Notes under the pieces: model-generated
Seen by the model: the letters and a program-made list of their open reading frames with translations, nothing else
What the model was told of the DNA's origin: nothing
Database searches by the model: none
Assembly: GCF_020523795.1 (NCBI RefSeq)
Contig: NZ_JAJALI010000003.1
Span: forward strand, 248,001-312,000
From: Ancylobacter sp. Lp-2
Lineage (GTDB): Bacteria; Pseudomonadota; Alphaproteobacteria; Rhizobiales; Xanthobacteraceae
Reading direction: 5' to 3'
DNA: 64,000 nucleotides
Shown: positions 35,026 to 45,391 of the stretch, in pieces
How positions within the stretch are numbered: the first letter of the stretch is position 1
Layout of the letters: each line of letters starts with the position of its first letter
Translations under genes and position numbers: made by a program

Positions 35026-36624
35026 ATGCCGGTATTCAATGCCAAACTGGCCGCAACCGCGGCCGTACTCGTGGCGCTGTCCGCGCCCGCCTATGCCGCC
35101 AAGACGCTCGTCTATTGCTCGGAAGGCAGCCCCGAGAACTTCACGCCGGCGCTCAACACCACCGGCACCAGCTTCGATGCCGCCCGCCCGGTCTACAACC
35201 AGCTCGTCGAGTTCGAGCGCGGCACCACCAAGGTGGTGCCCGGCCTCGCCGAGAGCTGGACTGTCTCCGACGACGGCAAGGAGATCACCTTCAAGCTGCG
35301 CAAGGGGGTGAAGTTCCACTCCGGCGTCAACGGCTTCACGCCGACCCGCGACTTCAACGCCGACGACGTGCTGTTCTCCTTCGAGCGCCAGTGGAAGCCG
35401 GAGAACCCCTATCACAAGGTCACCGGCGGCGCGTATGACTACTTCAACGACATGAGCATGCCCGATCTGCTCAAGTCGATCGACAAGGTGGACGACTACA
35501 CGGTGAAGTTCACGCTCACCGAGCCGAACTCGCCGATGCTGGCCAACCTCGCCATGGACTTCGGCACCATCATGTCGAAGGAATATGCCGACTTCCTGCT
35601 CAAGAAGGGCACCCCCGAGCAGTTCGACCAGATCCCGGTCGGCACCGGCCCGTTCTCCTTCGTGAACTACCAGAAGGACGCGGTGATCCGCTACAAGGCC
35701 AACCCGGCCTATTTCGAGGGCAAGCCGGCGCTGGACAACCTCGTCTTCGCCATCACCCCGGATCCGACCGCCCGCTATGCCAAGGTGAAGAAGGGCGAGT
35801 GCCACGTGATGATCGCGCCGAACCCGGCCGACATCGCAGCGATGAAGACCGATCCGGCGCTGAACCTGCTGTCGCAGCCGGGCCTCAACATCGCCTATCT
35901 GTCCTTCAACACCCAGAAGCCGCCCTTCGACAAGAAGGAGGTCCGCCAGGCCTTCAACATGGCGATCGACAAGGCGGCGATCATCAAGGACGTCTATCAG
36001 GGCGCCGGCCAGGCGGCCGTCAATCCGATCCCGCCGACCATCTGGTCCTACAACACCGCGGTGAAGGACTATCCCTTCGACCCGGCCAAGGCCAAGCAGA
36101 TGCTCGACGCGGCCGGCGTGAAGACGCCGCTCGACATCGACCTGTGGTGGATGCCGGTGCAGCGCCCCTACAACCCGAACGCCAAGCGCATCGCCGAGAT
36201 GATGCAGTCGGACCTCTCCAAGCTCGGCATCAACGCCAAGCTGGTCTCCTATGAGTGGGGCGAGTACCGCAAGCGCCTGCAGCAGGGCGAGCACATGACC
36301 GGCCAGCTCGGCTGGACCGGCGACAATGGCGATCCGGACAACTTCTTCTTCCTGCTCGGCTGCGCCGCGGCCCGTCCGGGCGGCCAGAACCTCGCCAAGT
36401 GGTGCAACAAGGACTTCGACGCCCTGATCAACAAGGCGAAGACCATCCCGGACGTCGCCGAGCGCACCAAGCTCTATGAGCAGGCGCAGGTGATCGTGAA
36501 GGAAGAGGCGCCCTGGTTCACCATCGCCCACTCGGTGGTGTACGAGCCGACCCGCAAGGAAGTCGTCGACTACAAGGTCAGCCCGTTCGGCCGCCACGAG
36601 TTCTATGGCGTCGACCTGAAGTGA
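35026..36624 (+). CDS. dppA: Peptide ABC transporter periplasmic binding protein
   Basis: Receptor of a dipeptide/peptide importer. 532 residues with signal peptide MPVFNAKLAATAAVLVALSAPAYA (cleavage near residue 24) and SBP_bac_5 motifs: KTLVYCSEGSPENFTPALNTTGTS, VVPGLAESWTVSDDGKEITFKLRKGVKFHSG, PVGTGPFSFVNYQKDAVIRYKANPAYF, and RQAFNMAIDKAAII. It resembles E. coli DppA closely. The start has AAAGGGGAAC as ribosome site. It heads dppABCDF; a hairpin between it and dppB probably gives the receptor higher expression. Confidence 0.95.
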   Translation: MPVFNAKLAATAAVLVALSAPAYAAKTLVYCSEGSPENFTPALNTTGTSFDAARPVYNQLVEFERGTTKVVPGLAESWTVSDDGKEITFKLRKGVKFHSGVNGFTPTRDFNADDVLFSFERQWKPENPYHKVTGGAYDYFNDMSMPDLLKSIDKVDDYTVKFTLTEPNSPMLANLAMDFGTIMSKEYADFLLKKGTPEQFDQIPVGTGPFSFVNYQKDAVIRYKANPAYFEGKPALDNLVFAITPDPTARYAKVKKGECHVMIAPNPADIAAMKTDPALNLLSQPGLNIAYLSFNTQKPPFDKKEVRQAFNMAIDKAAIIKDVYQGAGQAAVNPIPPTIWSYNTAVKDYPFDPAKAKQMLDAAGVKTPLDIDLWWMPVQRPYNPNAKRIAEMMQSDLSKLGINAKLVSYEWGEYRKRLQQGEHMTGQLGWTGDNGDPDNFFFLLGCAAARPGGQNLAKWCNKDFDALINKAKTIPDVAERTKLYEQAQVIVKEEAPWFTIAHSVVYEPTRKEVVDYKVSPFGRHEFYGVDLK

Positions 36625-37017
36625 CGTGATGCCGGTGCCGGCGGAGGGAGCGCTCCGCCGGCACCGTGCCTTTTCGAAACGCTGCGACCCTGCCGATGCG
36701 CTAGAGCAGGCTCCGCGGAAGTCGTCCGGCTTCCGCACCCGCCGGCCTTCGAGCCTGACGGGTCTGTACCGCCCCCGCCGGTGACGCGTTGCGCCCCGTG
36801 GGACAAGGCGATGAAACCCGCCCGTCCGAACCCGCGGGTTCGTTCGGCGACCGCTCGATGCCGCCACGCAGACCGCATGCGTAGAGCCTTGTCGCACGCG
36901 TAGAGCCTTGGTGCCTCGTCCGTGATGTGACGACCTCCGATCCGCCGCCCGCCGCGCCCATCGCTCCCCGACGAGCGAGACGTGCGGGCACAAGCGCATC
37001 GCAAGCCCGGGATATCG
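36625..37017 (+). terminator. dppA-dppB intergenic region with terminator/processing hairpin
   Basis: At 36634-36665 a 13-bp perfect stem (GGTGCCGGCGGAG/CTCCGCCGGCACC, 6-base loop) is followed six bases later by TTTT, ten bases after the dppA stop: a partial terminator or RNA-stability hairpin. A further palindrome (GCGGAAG/CTTCCGC) lies at 36715-36736 beside TAGAGCAGG, which resembles dispersed alphaproteobacterial repeats. The rest holds no gene. Confidence 0.65.
36877..36914. repeat. Tandem pair of 19-base repeats upstream of dppB
   Basis: Two directly adjacent units, ATGCGTAGAGCCTTGTCGC and ACGCGTAGAGCCTTGGTGC, agree at 16 of 19 positions, with a shared core GCGTAGAGCCTTG. They lie about 100 bases before the dppB start. 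A tandem binding site or a chance duplication; function unknown. Confidence 0.6.
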
Positions 37018-38028
37018 ATGTTCCGCTTTTTCATTCGCCGCGTCGCCCTGACGCTGCCGACCTTCGTGGCGCTGATGTTCGTCACCTTCGTGGCGGTGCG
37101 CCTCGTGCCCGGCGACCCGATCGAGGCCCGTACCGGCGAGCGCGGTATCGCCCCGGAGCGCCTCGCCATGCTGCGTCATGAGCTCGGCCTCGACCGGCCG
37201 GTGTGGCAGCAGTTCCTCGACTATGCCAACGGCATCGTCCATGGCGATTTCGGCGTCTCCATCGTCACCAAGACGCCGGTGCTGCACGAATTCGCCACCC
37301 TGTTCCCGGCGACGCTGGAGCTGACGCTCTGCGGCCTGATCTTCGCCATCGTGCTCGGCATACCCGCCGGCGTCATCGCGGCGGTGAAACGCGGCAGTTT
37401 CTTCGACCATTCGGTGATGACCGTGGCGCTCACCGGCTATTCGATGCCGATCTTCTGGTGGGGCCTGCTGCTCATCATGTTCATGTCGGAATATCTGGGC
37501 CTCACCCCAGTCTCCGGCCGCATGGACCTGATCAACTACTATTTCGAGCCGGTCACCGGCTTCATGCTGATCGACAGCCTGCTGTCGGACCAGGAAGGCG
37601 CCTTCGGCTCGGCGGTGGCGCATCTCATCCTGCCCTCCATCGTGCTCGGCACCATCCCGCTGGCCGTCATCGCCCGCATGACGCGCTCGTCGATGCTGGA
37701 GGTGCTGGGCGAGGACTATGTGCGCACCGCCCGCGCCAAGGGCTTGTCACCGCTGCGGGTGGTCGGCCTGCACGCACTGCGCAACGCGCTGATCCCGGTG
37801 GTCACGGTGATCGGCTTGCAGACCGGCACGCTGCTCGCCGGCGCGGTGCTCACCGAGACCATCTTCGCCTGGCCCGGCGTCGGCAAATGGCTGATCGAGT
37901 CGATCGCCCGCCGCGACTATCCGGCGTTGCAGGGCGGCATCATGCTGATCTCCGGCATCGTCATCCTCGTCAATCTCATCGTCGACCTCACCTATGTCGC
38001 GATCAATCCGAGGATCCGTCATGGTTGA
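37018..38028 (+). CDS. dppB: Peptide ABC transporter permease DppB
   Basis: Inner-membrane channel subunit of the Dpp importer. 336 residues; the N-terminal MFRFFIRRVALTLPTFVALMFVTFVAVRLVPGDPIEARTGERG is typical of DppB, and the EAA loop that contacts the ATPases is EDYVRTARAKGLSPLRVVGLHALRNALIPV. About six membrane segments. ATG 37018 is the first start of the homologous region. It overlaps dppC by 8 bases, indicating translational coupling. Confidence 0.95.
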   Translation: MFRFFIRRVALTLPTFVALMFVTFVAVRLVPGDPIEARTGERGIAPERLAMLRHELGLDRPVWQQFLDYANGIVHGDFGVSIVTKTPVLHEFATLFPATLELTLCGLIFAIVLGIPAGVIAAVKRGSFFDHSVMTVALTGYSMPIFWWGLLLIMFMSEYLGLTPVSGRMDLINYYFEPVTGFMLIDSLLSDQEGAFGSAVAHLILPSIVLGTIPLAVIARMTRSSMLEVLGEDYVRTARAKGLSPLRVVGLHALRNALIPVVTVIGLQTGTLLAGAVLTETIFAWPGVGKWLIESIARRDYPALQGGIMLISGIVILVNLIVDLTYVAINPRIRHG

Positions 38029-38968
38029 TCCCACAGCCGCCGAGAGCGGAACCCTGCTGCCCGCGAGCGGCGGCGACGGCCATCTTCTCGTCGAGACCGT
38101 GCCGCCCGCCCCCTCGTCGCTGCGCGCCTTCTGGTCGGCCTTCAGCGAGAACCGCGGCGCGGTGCTCGGCCTGATGGTGGTCGCCTTCATCGCCTTCCTC
38201 GCGCTGTTCGCGCCGTTCGTCGCGCCGCACTCGCCCATCGAGCAGTTCCGCCAGTTCGTGCAGCAGCCCCCGGTCTGGGCCGGCGGCACGTGGCAGTTCC
38301 CCTTCGGCACCGACGCGGTCGGCCGCGACATCCTCTCGCGGCTGATCTACGGCGCGCGCATCTCGCTCGGCATCGGCATGTCGGTGATGATCGTCTCGGT
38401 GGCGCTGGGCATCGTGCTCGGCCTCGCCAGCGCTTTCCTGCGCGGTGCCGTCGAGGTGGTGGTGATGCGGGTGATGGACCTCGTGGTCGCCATTCCCTCG
38501 TTGGTGCTCGCCATCCTGGTGGTGGCGGTGCTCGGCCCGAGCCTCGTCAACACCATCGTCGCGGTCACCGTCGTCTACCTGCCGCGCTATGTGCGGCTGG
38601 TGCGGGCCGCCGCCATCGCCGAGCTGTCGAAGGAATATGTCGTGGCCGCTCGCGTCGCCGGCGTCGGCAAGCTTCGGCTGATGTTCGTTACCGTGCTGCC
38701 GAACTGCCTGGCGCCGCTGATCGTGCAGGCGGCGCTCGGCATCTCCGACGCCATCCTGGAGGCCGCCGCGCTCGGCTTCCTCGGCCTCGGCGCCCAGCCG
38801 CCGATCCCGGAATGGGGCGCGATGCTGGCCGATTCACGCGAATTCATCCGCGCCGCGCCGTGGATCGTGACGCTGCCCGGCCTCGCCATCCTGGTGACGG
38901 TGGTCGCCATCAACCTGATGGGCGACGGCCTGCGCGACGCGCTCGACCCGAAGCTGCGGAGGAGCTGA
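38021..38968 (+). CDS. dppC: Peptide ABC transporter permease DppC
   Basis: Second channel subunit, 315 residues. The N-terminal ENRGAVLGLMVVAFIAFLALFAPFVAPHSP, FPFGTDAVGRDILSRLIYGARISLGIG and the EAA loop KEYVVAARVAGVGKLRLMFVTVLPNCLAPLIV are family hallmarks. The start ATGGTTGATCCC overlaps the dppB stop by 8 bases. An extra glycine/alanine-rich N-terminal segment of about 35 residues precedes the first helix. Confidence 0.95.
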   Translation: MVDPTAAESGTLLPASGGDGHLLVETVPPAPSSLRAFWSAFSENRGAVLGLMVVAFIAFLALFAPFVAPHSPIEQFRQFVQQPPVWAGGTWQFPFGTDAVGRDILSRLIYGARISLGIGMSVMIVSVALGIVLGLASAFLRGAVEVVVMRVMDLVVAIPSLVLAILVVAVLGPSLVNTIVAVTVVYLPRYVRLVRAAAIAELSKEYVVAARVAGVGKLRLMFVTVLPNCLAPLIVQAALGISDAILEAAALGFLGLGAQPPIPEWGAMLADSREFIRAAPWIVTLPGLAILVTVVAINLMGDGLRDALDPKLRRS

Positions 38969-38971
38969 TCC

Positions 38972-39978
38972 ATGGCCGCACAATCCCCCCTCCTCTCCAT
39001 CCGCAACCTCAGCGTCACCTTCGCCACCGGGCGCGGCCCGTTCCGGGCAGTGGACAAGGTGGATCTCGACGTCGCCGCCGGCGAACTGGTCGCCATCGTC
39101 GGCGAGAGCGGCTCCGGCAAATCGGTCGCCATGCTGGCGGTGATGGGCCTGCTGCCCTGGACCGCCACCGTCACCGCCGACCGCCTGACCTTCGACGGCA
39201 AGGACATGCTCGCCCTAGCTCCCCGCGAGCGCCGCAGGATCATCGGCAGCGACCTGGCGATGATCTTCCAGGAGCCGATGTCGAGCCTCAACCCGTGCTT
39301 CACCGTCGGCTTCCAGCTGCGCGAGGCCATGAAGGCGCATCTCGACCTCGACAAGGCCGCCCGTCAGGCGCGCGCCATCGAACTGCTCGAACTCGTCGGC
39401 ATCCCCGAGCCGGAGCGGCGGCTGAAGGCGTTCCCGCACCAGCTCTCCGGCGGCATGAGCCAGCGGGTGATGATCGCCATGGCGCTCGCCTGCAATCCGA
39501 AGCTGATCATCGCCGACGAGCCGACCACCGCGCTCGACGTCACCATCCAGGCGCAGATCCTCGACCTGTTGCTGCGCCTGCAGAAGGACAGCGGCGTCGG
39601 GCTCGTGCTCATCACCCACGACATGGGCGTGGTGGCGGAGACCGCGCAGCGCGTCTGCGTCCACTATGCCGGCCAGCAGGTGGAGATGCAGCCGACGCGC
39701 GGCCTGTTCCGTGATCCGCATCACCCCTACACCTCGGCGCTGCTGGCGGCGCTGCCGGAGCGGGCGAGCGGGCGCATCCTGCCCTCGATCCCCGGCGTGG
39801 TGCCCGGCCTCGCCGACCGGCCGGCCGGCTGCCTGTTCTCGCCGCGCTGCCGCTTCGCCACCCAGACCTGCCGGACGGTTCCGCCGCCCCGCGCGGGCGC
39901 CGATCTCGGCTATGCCCTCTGCCATACGCCGCTCGTCGACGGTCATCCGCGCGCGCTGAAGAAACTGGAGATGCCGGC

Positions 39979-39982
<4 letters not shown>
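38972..39982 (+). CDS. dppD: Peptide ABC transporter ATPase DppD
   Basis: Cytoplasmic ATP-binding subunit, 336 residues. Walker [10 protein letters not shown]-loop [21 protein letters not shown] signature LSGGMSQR, Walker [13 protein letters not shown], switch histidine [12 protein letters not shown]. The C-terminal oligopeptide-transporter extension includes a cysteine-rich [15 protein letters not shown] that in DppD-type ATPases binds an Fe-S cluster. It starts 3 bases after dppC and overlaps dppF by 4 bases. Confidence 0.95.
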
Positions 39983-40947
<965 letters not shown>

Positions 40948-40965
40948 CGGGAAAGGAGACCGGCG

Positions 40966-42129
40966 ATGCGTGACGCCACGCAATGCGTGCATCACCCCGA
41001 GGTGCCGCAGGATGGCTATGCCAGCCTCGCCGTGCCGACGCACCGCGCCTCCACCATCGTCTATCCCGATGGCGAGGCCTTCCTGCAACGGGCGGAGCGC
41101 GGGGTGGACGGCTACACCTACGGCCTTGCCGGCACGCCGACCACCCGCACGCTGGCCGAGCAGCTCACGCGGCTGCAAGGCGGCGCGCGCACCGTCCTCG
41201 TGCCGTCCGGCCAGGCCGCCATATCCATGGTGATGCTGACATTGCTGGGGCCGGGCGACCGGGTGCTGATTCCCGACAATGTCTACCCGCCGGTGCGGAC
41301 GCTCGCCTTCGATCATCTCGCGGCGCGCGGCATCGACGTCACCGTCTACGACCCGATGATCGGCGCCGGGATCGCCGGCCTGATCGACGACCGCACCCGG
41401 CTGGTCTGGATCGAGACGCCCGGCTCCGGCAGCATGGAGGTGCCGGACGTTCCGGCCATCGTCGCGGCGGCCAGGGCGCGCGGCGTCTTTACCGGCTGCG
41501 ACAACACCTGGGCGACGCCGCTGCTGTTCAAGCCGCTCGCCCACGGGGTCGATTTCGCCTGCGAGGCGCTGACCAAATATGTCGGCGGCCATTCCGACCT
41601 GCTGCTCGGCTCGATCACCGTCACCGACATGGACCTCCACCGGCGCCTGCGCCAGACCCTGTCGGCGCTCGGCATAGGCGTGTCGCCGGACGAATGCGCG
41701 CTCGCCCTGCGCGGCATCGAGACCATGGCGGTGCGCCTCGCCCATTGCGGTCGGGTGGCGGAAGACTTCGCACGCCGCCTCGACGGCCGGCCGCAGGTCG
41801 AGACGGTGCTGCACCCGGCGCTGCCCGGCTGTCCCGGTCATGCCGTGTTCGCCCGCGACTTCAAGGGCCCCTCCGGCGTGTTCAGCCTGGTGCTGAAAGC
41901 GGGCACCGACGCCCGCCTCGCCGCCGCCCTGTCGAGCCTCAAGCTGTTCTCCATCGGCGCCTCCTGGGGCGGCACGCACAGCCTCGTCGCGCCGATGGAC
42001 ATCGCGCCGCTGCGCACCACCGTGCCGTGGCCGCACAAAGGGCCGATTCTGCGGCTCAGCATCGGCCTCGAAGACCCGGAGGAGCTGTGGGACGACCTCG
42101 GCGCCCTCCTCGCCCGGCTTGATGGCTAG
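40966..42129 (+). CDS. metC: Cystathionine beta-lyase-like PLP enzyme
   Basis: Cys/Met-metabolism PLP enzyme of 387 residues, cleaving cystathionine or other beta-carbon-sulfur amino acids. The PLP lysine is in EALTKYVGGHSD (K204). PTHRASTIVYPD and the tyrosine segment YTYGLAGTPTTRTLAEQLTRLQGG fit MetC; SIGASWGGTHSLVAPM near the C-terminus matches the beta-lyase pattern. Its place after dppF in the same direction suggests that cysteine-containing peptides taken in by the Dpp system are further degraded. This is inference; a cystathionine gamma-synthase/lyase identity is less likely. Confidence 0.88.
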   Translation: MRDATQCVHHPEVPQDGYASLAVPTHRASTIVYPDGEAFLQRAERGVDGYTYGLAGTPTTRTLAEQLTRLQGGARTVLVPSGQAAISMVMLTLLGPGDRVLIPDNVYPPVRTLAFDHLAARGIDVTVYDPMIGAGIAGLIDDRTRLVWIETPGSGSMEVPDVPAIVAAARARGVFTGCDNTWATPLLFKPLAHGVDFACEALTKYVGGHSDLLLGSITVTDMDLHRRLRQTLSALGIGVSPDECALALRGIETMAVRLAHCGRVAEDFARRLDGRPQVETVLHPALPGCPGHAVFARDFKGPSGVFSLVLKAGTDARLAAALSSLKLFSIGASWGGTHSLVAPMDIAPLRTTVPWPHKGPILRLSIGLEDPEELWDDLGALLARLDG

Positions 42130-42144
42130 AAGAGACCCTTTGTG

Positions 42145-42627
42145 ATGCTTATCCGCGATGAGAAGACCCGCGAGGGAGCCGCGATCCACGCGCTGCTACG
42201 CGACAGTTTCGACGGGCCCGATGAGGCCGATCTGGTGACGCGCCTGCGCGAAGCCGGCGACGCAACCTTGTCGCTGGTGGCCGAGGACGATGGCGAGATC
42301 GTCGGCCATGTGCTGCTCTCGCCGATCGCCGCCGCGTTCCCCGCGCTCGCCCTCGCGCCGCTGGCGGTGGATGCCGACCGACGGGCGCACGGCATCGGCG
42401 CGGCGCTGGTGCGCACCGCCATCGCCCGTGCCGAGGCGATGGGCTGGCGGGCGCTCTTCGTGTTGGGCGATCCCGCCTATTACCGTCGCTTCGGTTTTTC
42501 GACCGAGCAGGCGGCGGGCTTCTCCTCGCCCTATGCCGGACCGCATTTCATGGCGCTGCCGCTCGGCGGCGACCTGCCGACCACCGCCGGCGCCCTGCGC
42601 CACGCACCCGCCTTCGCGGAACTGTGA
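42145..42627 (+). CDS. GNAT-family acetyltransferase, YhbS-like
   Basis: 160-residue acetyltransferase: MLIRDEKTREGAAIHALLRDSF opening, VAEDDGEIVGHVLLSPI, and the acetyl-CoA site APLAVDADRRAHGIGAALVRTAIARAEAMGW followed by VLGDPAYYRRFGFS, all diagnostic of the YhbS group. GTG 42142 is an equally possible start. It follows metC after about 15 bases. Confidence 0.88.
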   Translation: MLIRDEKTREGAAIHALLRDSFDGPDEADLVTRLREAGDATLSLVAEDDGEIVGHVLLSPIAAAFPALALAPLAVDADRRAHGIGAALVRTAIARAEAMGWRALFVLGDPAYYRRFGFSTEQAAGFSSPYAGPHFMALPLGGDLPTTAGALRHAPAFAEL

Positions 42628-42654
42628 CGGGCGCCGCGCGTCAGCCGCGCGTCG

Positions 42655-43521
42655 TCACCGCAGGGTGAAGTCCACCGGCACGGTGAAGGCGATGGTGTTG
42701 CCCGGCACTTCCGGCGGCGGCGGCGGCACCGGCGAGGCCCGACGCAGCATCGCCACGGCTTCCTCGTCGAAGCGGGAATTGCCCGACGAGCCCACCAGCC
42801 GCGCGCTCAGCACCTGCCCGGCGCGGTTGATGGTGAAGGCGACCCGCGCCTTGCCCGCGCCGCTCTCCCCGGTCGGGTAGCGCTTGTGCCGGTTGAGATG
42901 CGACATCAGCCGCGAGCGCCAGTTCGCCGGCGTCATCGAGCGCGAGGAGGAGGCGCCCGCCGTCGGCGCGGCGATCTGCTCGGAGTTCTCCGCCTGCATC
43001 TGCGGCGCGGCAGAAGTGCGCGGCGCCGGCGGCTTCTCGCTCTTCTCGCGCGGCTTCGGCTTCTTCTTCGGCGGTTCCTTCTTGGGCTCGATCTTCTTCT
43101 CGGGCGGCGTCAGTTCGGAGGCCAGCGGCGCCGGCGGCGGCAGCGGCACCTCGATGTCGGGGGCGGGGGATTCCGTCACCTCCGGCAGCGGCTCTTCCTG
43201 CTTCACCGGCTCGGGCGGAGGCGGCTCGACCTCCTCCTCGGGCTCCTCGTCCGGCTTGACCTCTTCCTCGACCTCTTCCGGCGCTTCCATCATCTGCGGG
43301 CCGGGCGCGACATCGGCCGGCTGGGAGGGCGGCGCCACCGGCACTTCGGCGAGCTCGATCATGATCGCCGCCGGCTCCGGCATGAGCTCGGGCGGCGGAG
43401 AGGACAGCAGATAGGCCAGCGCGCCGCCATGCGCGCCGAGGACGATCGCGCCGCAGCCGATCCAGCAGCCGGCGCGGGCGATCCGCTCCAACCTTCCGCC
43501 GCGCAGAAGCATCAGGCTCAT
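42655..43521 (-). CDS. tonB: Energy transducer TonB
   Basis: Periplasm-spanning protein that passes proton-motive energy to outer-membrane receptors. 288 residues: one N-terminal membrane helix (about 20-41), a proline/glutamate then proline/lysine-rich spacer (about 60-165, for example PEEVEEEVKPDEEPEEEVEP and KKKPKPREKSEKPPAPR), and a C-terminal TonB domain (RSRLMSHLNRHKRYPTGESGAGKARVAFTINRAGQVLSARLVGSSG). Its ATG overlaps the exbD stop by 4 bases, so exbB-exbD-tonB form one operon, usually iron-regulated. Confidence 0.94.
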   Translation of the reverse strand: MSLMLLRGGRLERIARAGCWIGCGAIVLGAHGGALAYLLSSPPPELMPEPAAIMIELAEVPVAPPSQPADVAPGPQMMEAPEEVEEEVKPDEEPEEEVEPPPPEPVKQEEPLPEVTESPAPDIEVPLPPPAPLASELTPPEKKIEPKKEPPKKKPKPREKSEKPPAPRTSAAPQMQAENSEQIAAPTAGASSSRSMTPANWRSRLMSHLNRHKRYPTGESGAGKARVAFTINRAGQVLSARLVGSSGNSRFDEEAVAMLRRASPVPPPPPEVPGNTIAFTVPVDFTLR

Positions 43522-44021
43522 TGAGCGGCACTCGCCGGCGCCGCGGGCGCGGAAGCCGCAGGAGCGGCGGTCTCACCCGCCGGGGCCGCGGCGGCCGCCG
43601 CCGGCACCGCCTCCAGCCCGACCAGCGCGATCTTGAGATAGCCGGCGGCGCGCAGGAGGTTCATCACCTCCATCAGGTCGCCATAGGCGACGCTCTTGTC
43701 GGCACGCAGGAAGATGCGGGTATCCTTCTTGCCCTCGGTCGCGTGGTCCAGCGTGCTGCCGAGCACGCCGCGCGGCACGTCGTCATTGCCGAGCGCCAGG
43801 CCGAGGTCGCTCTTCACGCTGAGATAGACCGGCTTGTCGGGACGCGGCTGCACCACCGCCGTCGAGGCCGGCAGGTCGACCTTCACGTCGACGGTGGAGA
43901 GCGGCGCCGCCACCATGAAGATGATCAGCAGCACCAGGATGACGTCGATGAACGGCGTGACGTTGATCTCGTGGTTTTCGCCGAGATCGTCGACGTCGCT
44001 GCTCTGGAGCTTGGCACCCAT
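43518..44021 (-). CDS. exbD: Biopolymer transport protein ExbD
   Basis: Proton-channel partner of ExbB for TonB. 167 residues with one membrane helix (NVTPFIDVILVLLIIFMVAAPLSTV) holding the essential aspartate in TPFIDV, a periplasmic domain (TRIFLRADKSVAYGDLMEVMNLLRAAGYLKIALVGLE), and an unusual alanine/proline-rich tail of about 30 residues at the C-terminus. It starts 11 bases after exbB and overlaps tonB. Confidence 0.94.
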   Translation of the reverse strand: MGAKLQSSDVDDLGENHEINVTPFIDVILVLLIIFMVAAPLSTVDVKVDLPASTAVVQPRPDKPVYLSVKSDLGLALGNDDVPRGVLGSTLDHATEGKKDTRIFLRADKSVAYGDLMEVMNLLRAAGYLKIALVGLEAVPAAAAAAPAGETAAPAASAPAAPASAAQ

Positions 44022-44032
44022 ATCGGCTCACC

Positions 44033-45163
<1,131 letters not shown>

Positions 45164-45391
45164 TGGGGCTACCCGTCATTGGCGGCCCGCTCGCGGCTTC
45201 GCGCCGCGCTTTCCGCACGACGCCCACGGCCCTGCGAGTGGGCGACTGGTCAATTAACGGTTTCCTTAAACCCCTCTATACGCTCCCGACAACCTTTAAA
45301 TGCCCATTTCTCAAACAGTAGAACGTTTCAAAAGAAGCTGAATACTTCGATTCTCTACTTTATGATCGTTCTAGACTGAGATTATCGGCCA

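Noticed and set aside
35008..37623. An 871-codon minus-strand frame over dppA and dppB
   Set aside because: Antisense shadow of the well supported dpp genes; no domain motifs.
45164..45391. Iron-responsive (Irr/Fur) box before exbB
   Set aside because: The AT-rich stretch contains TTCTAGA and similar fragments but no full TTTAGAA-N3-TTCTAAA or Fur-like box that I could support.
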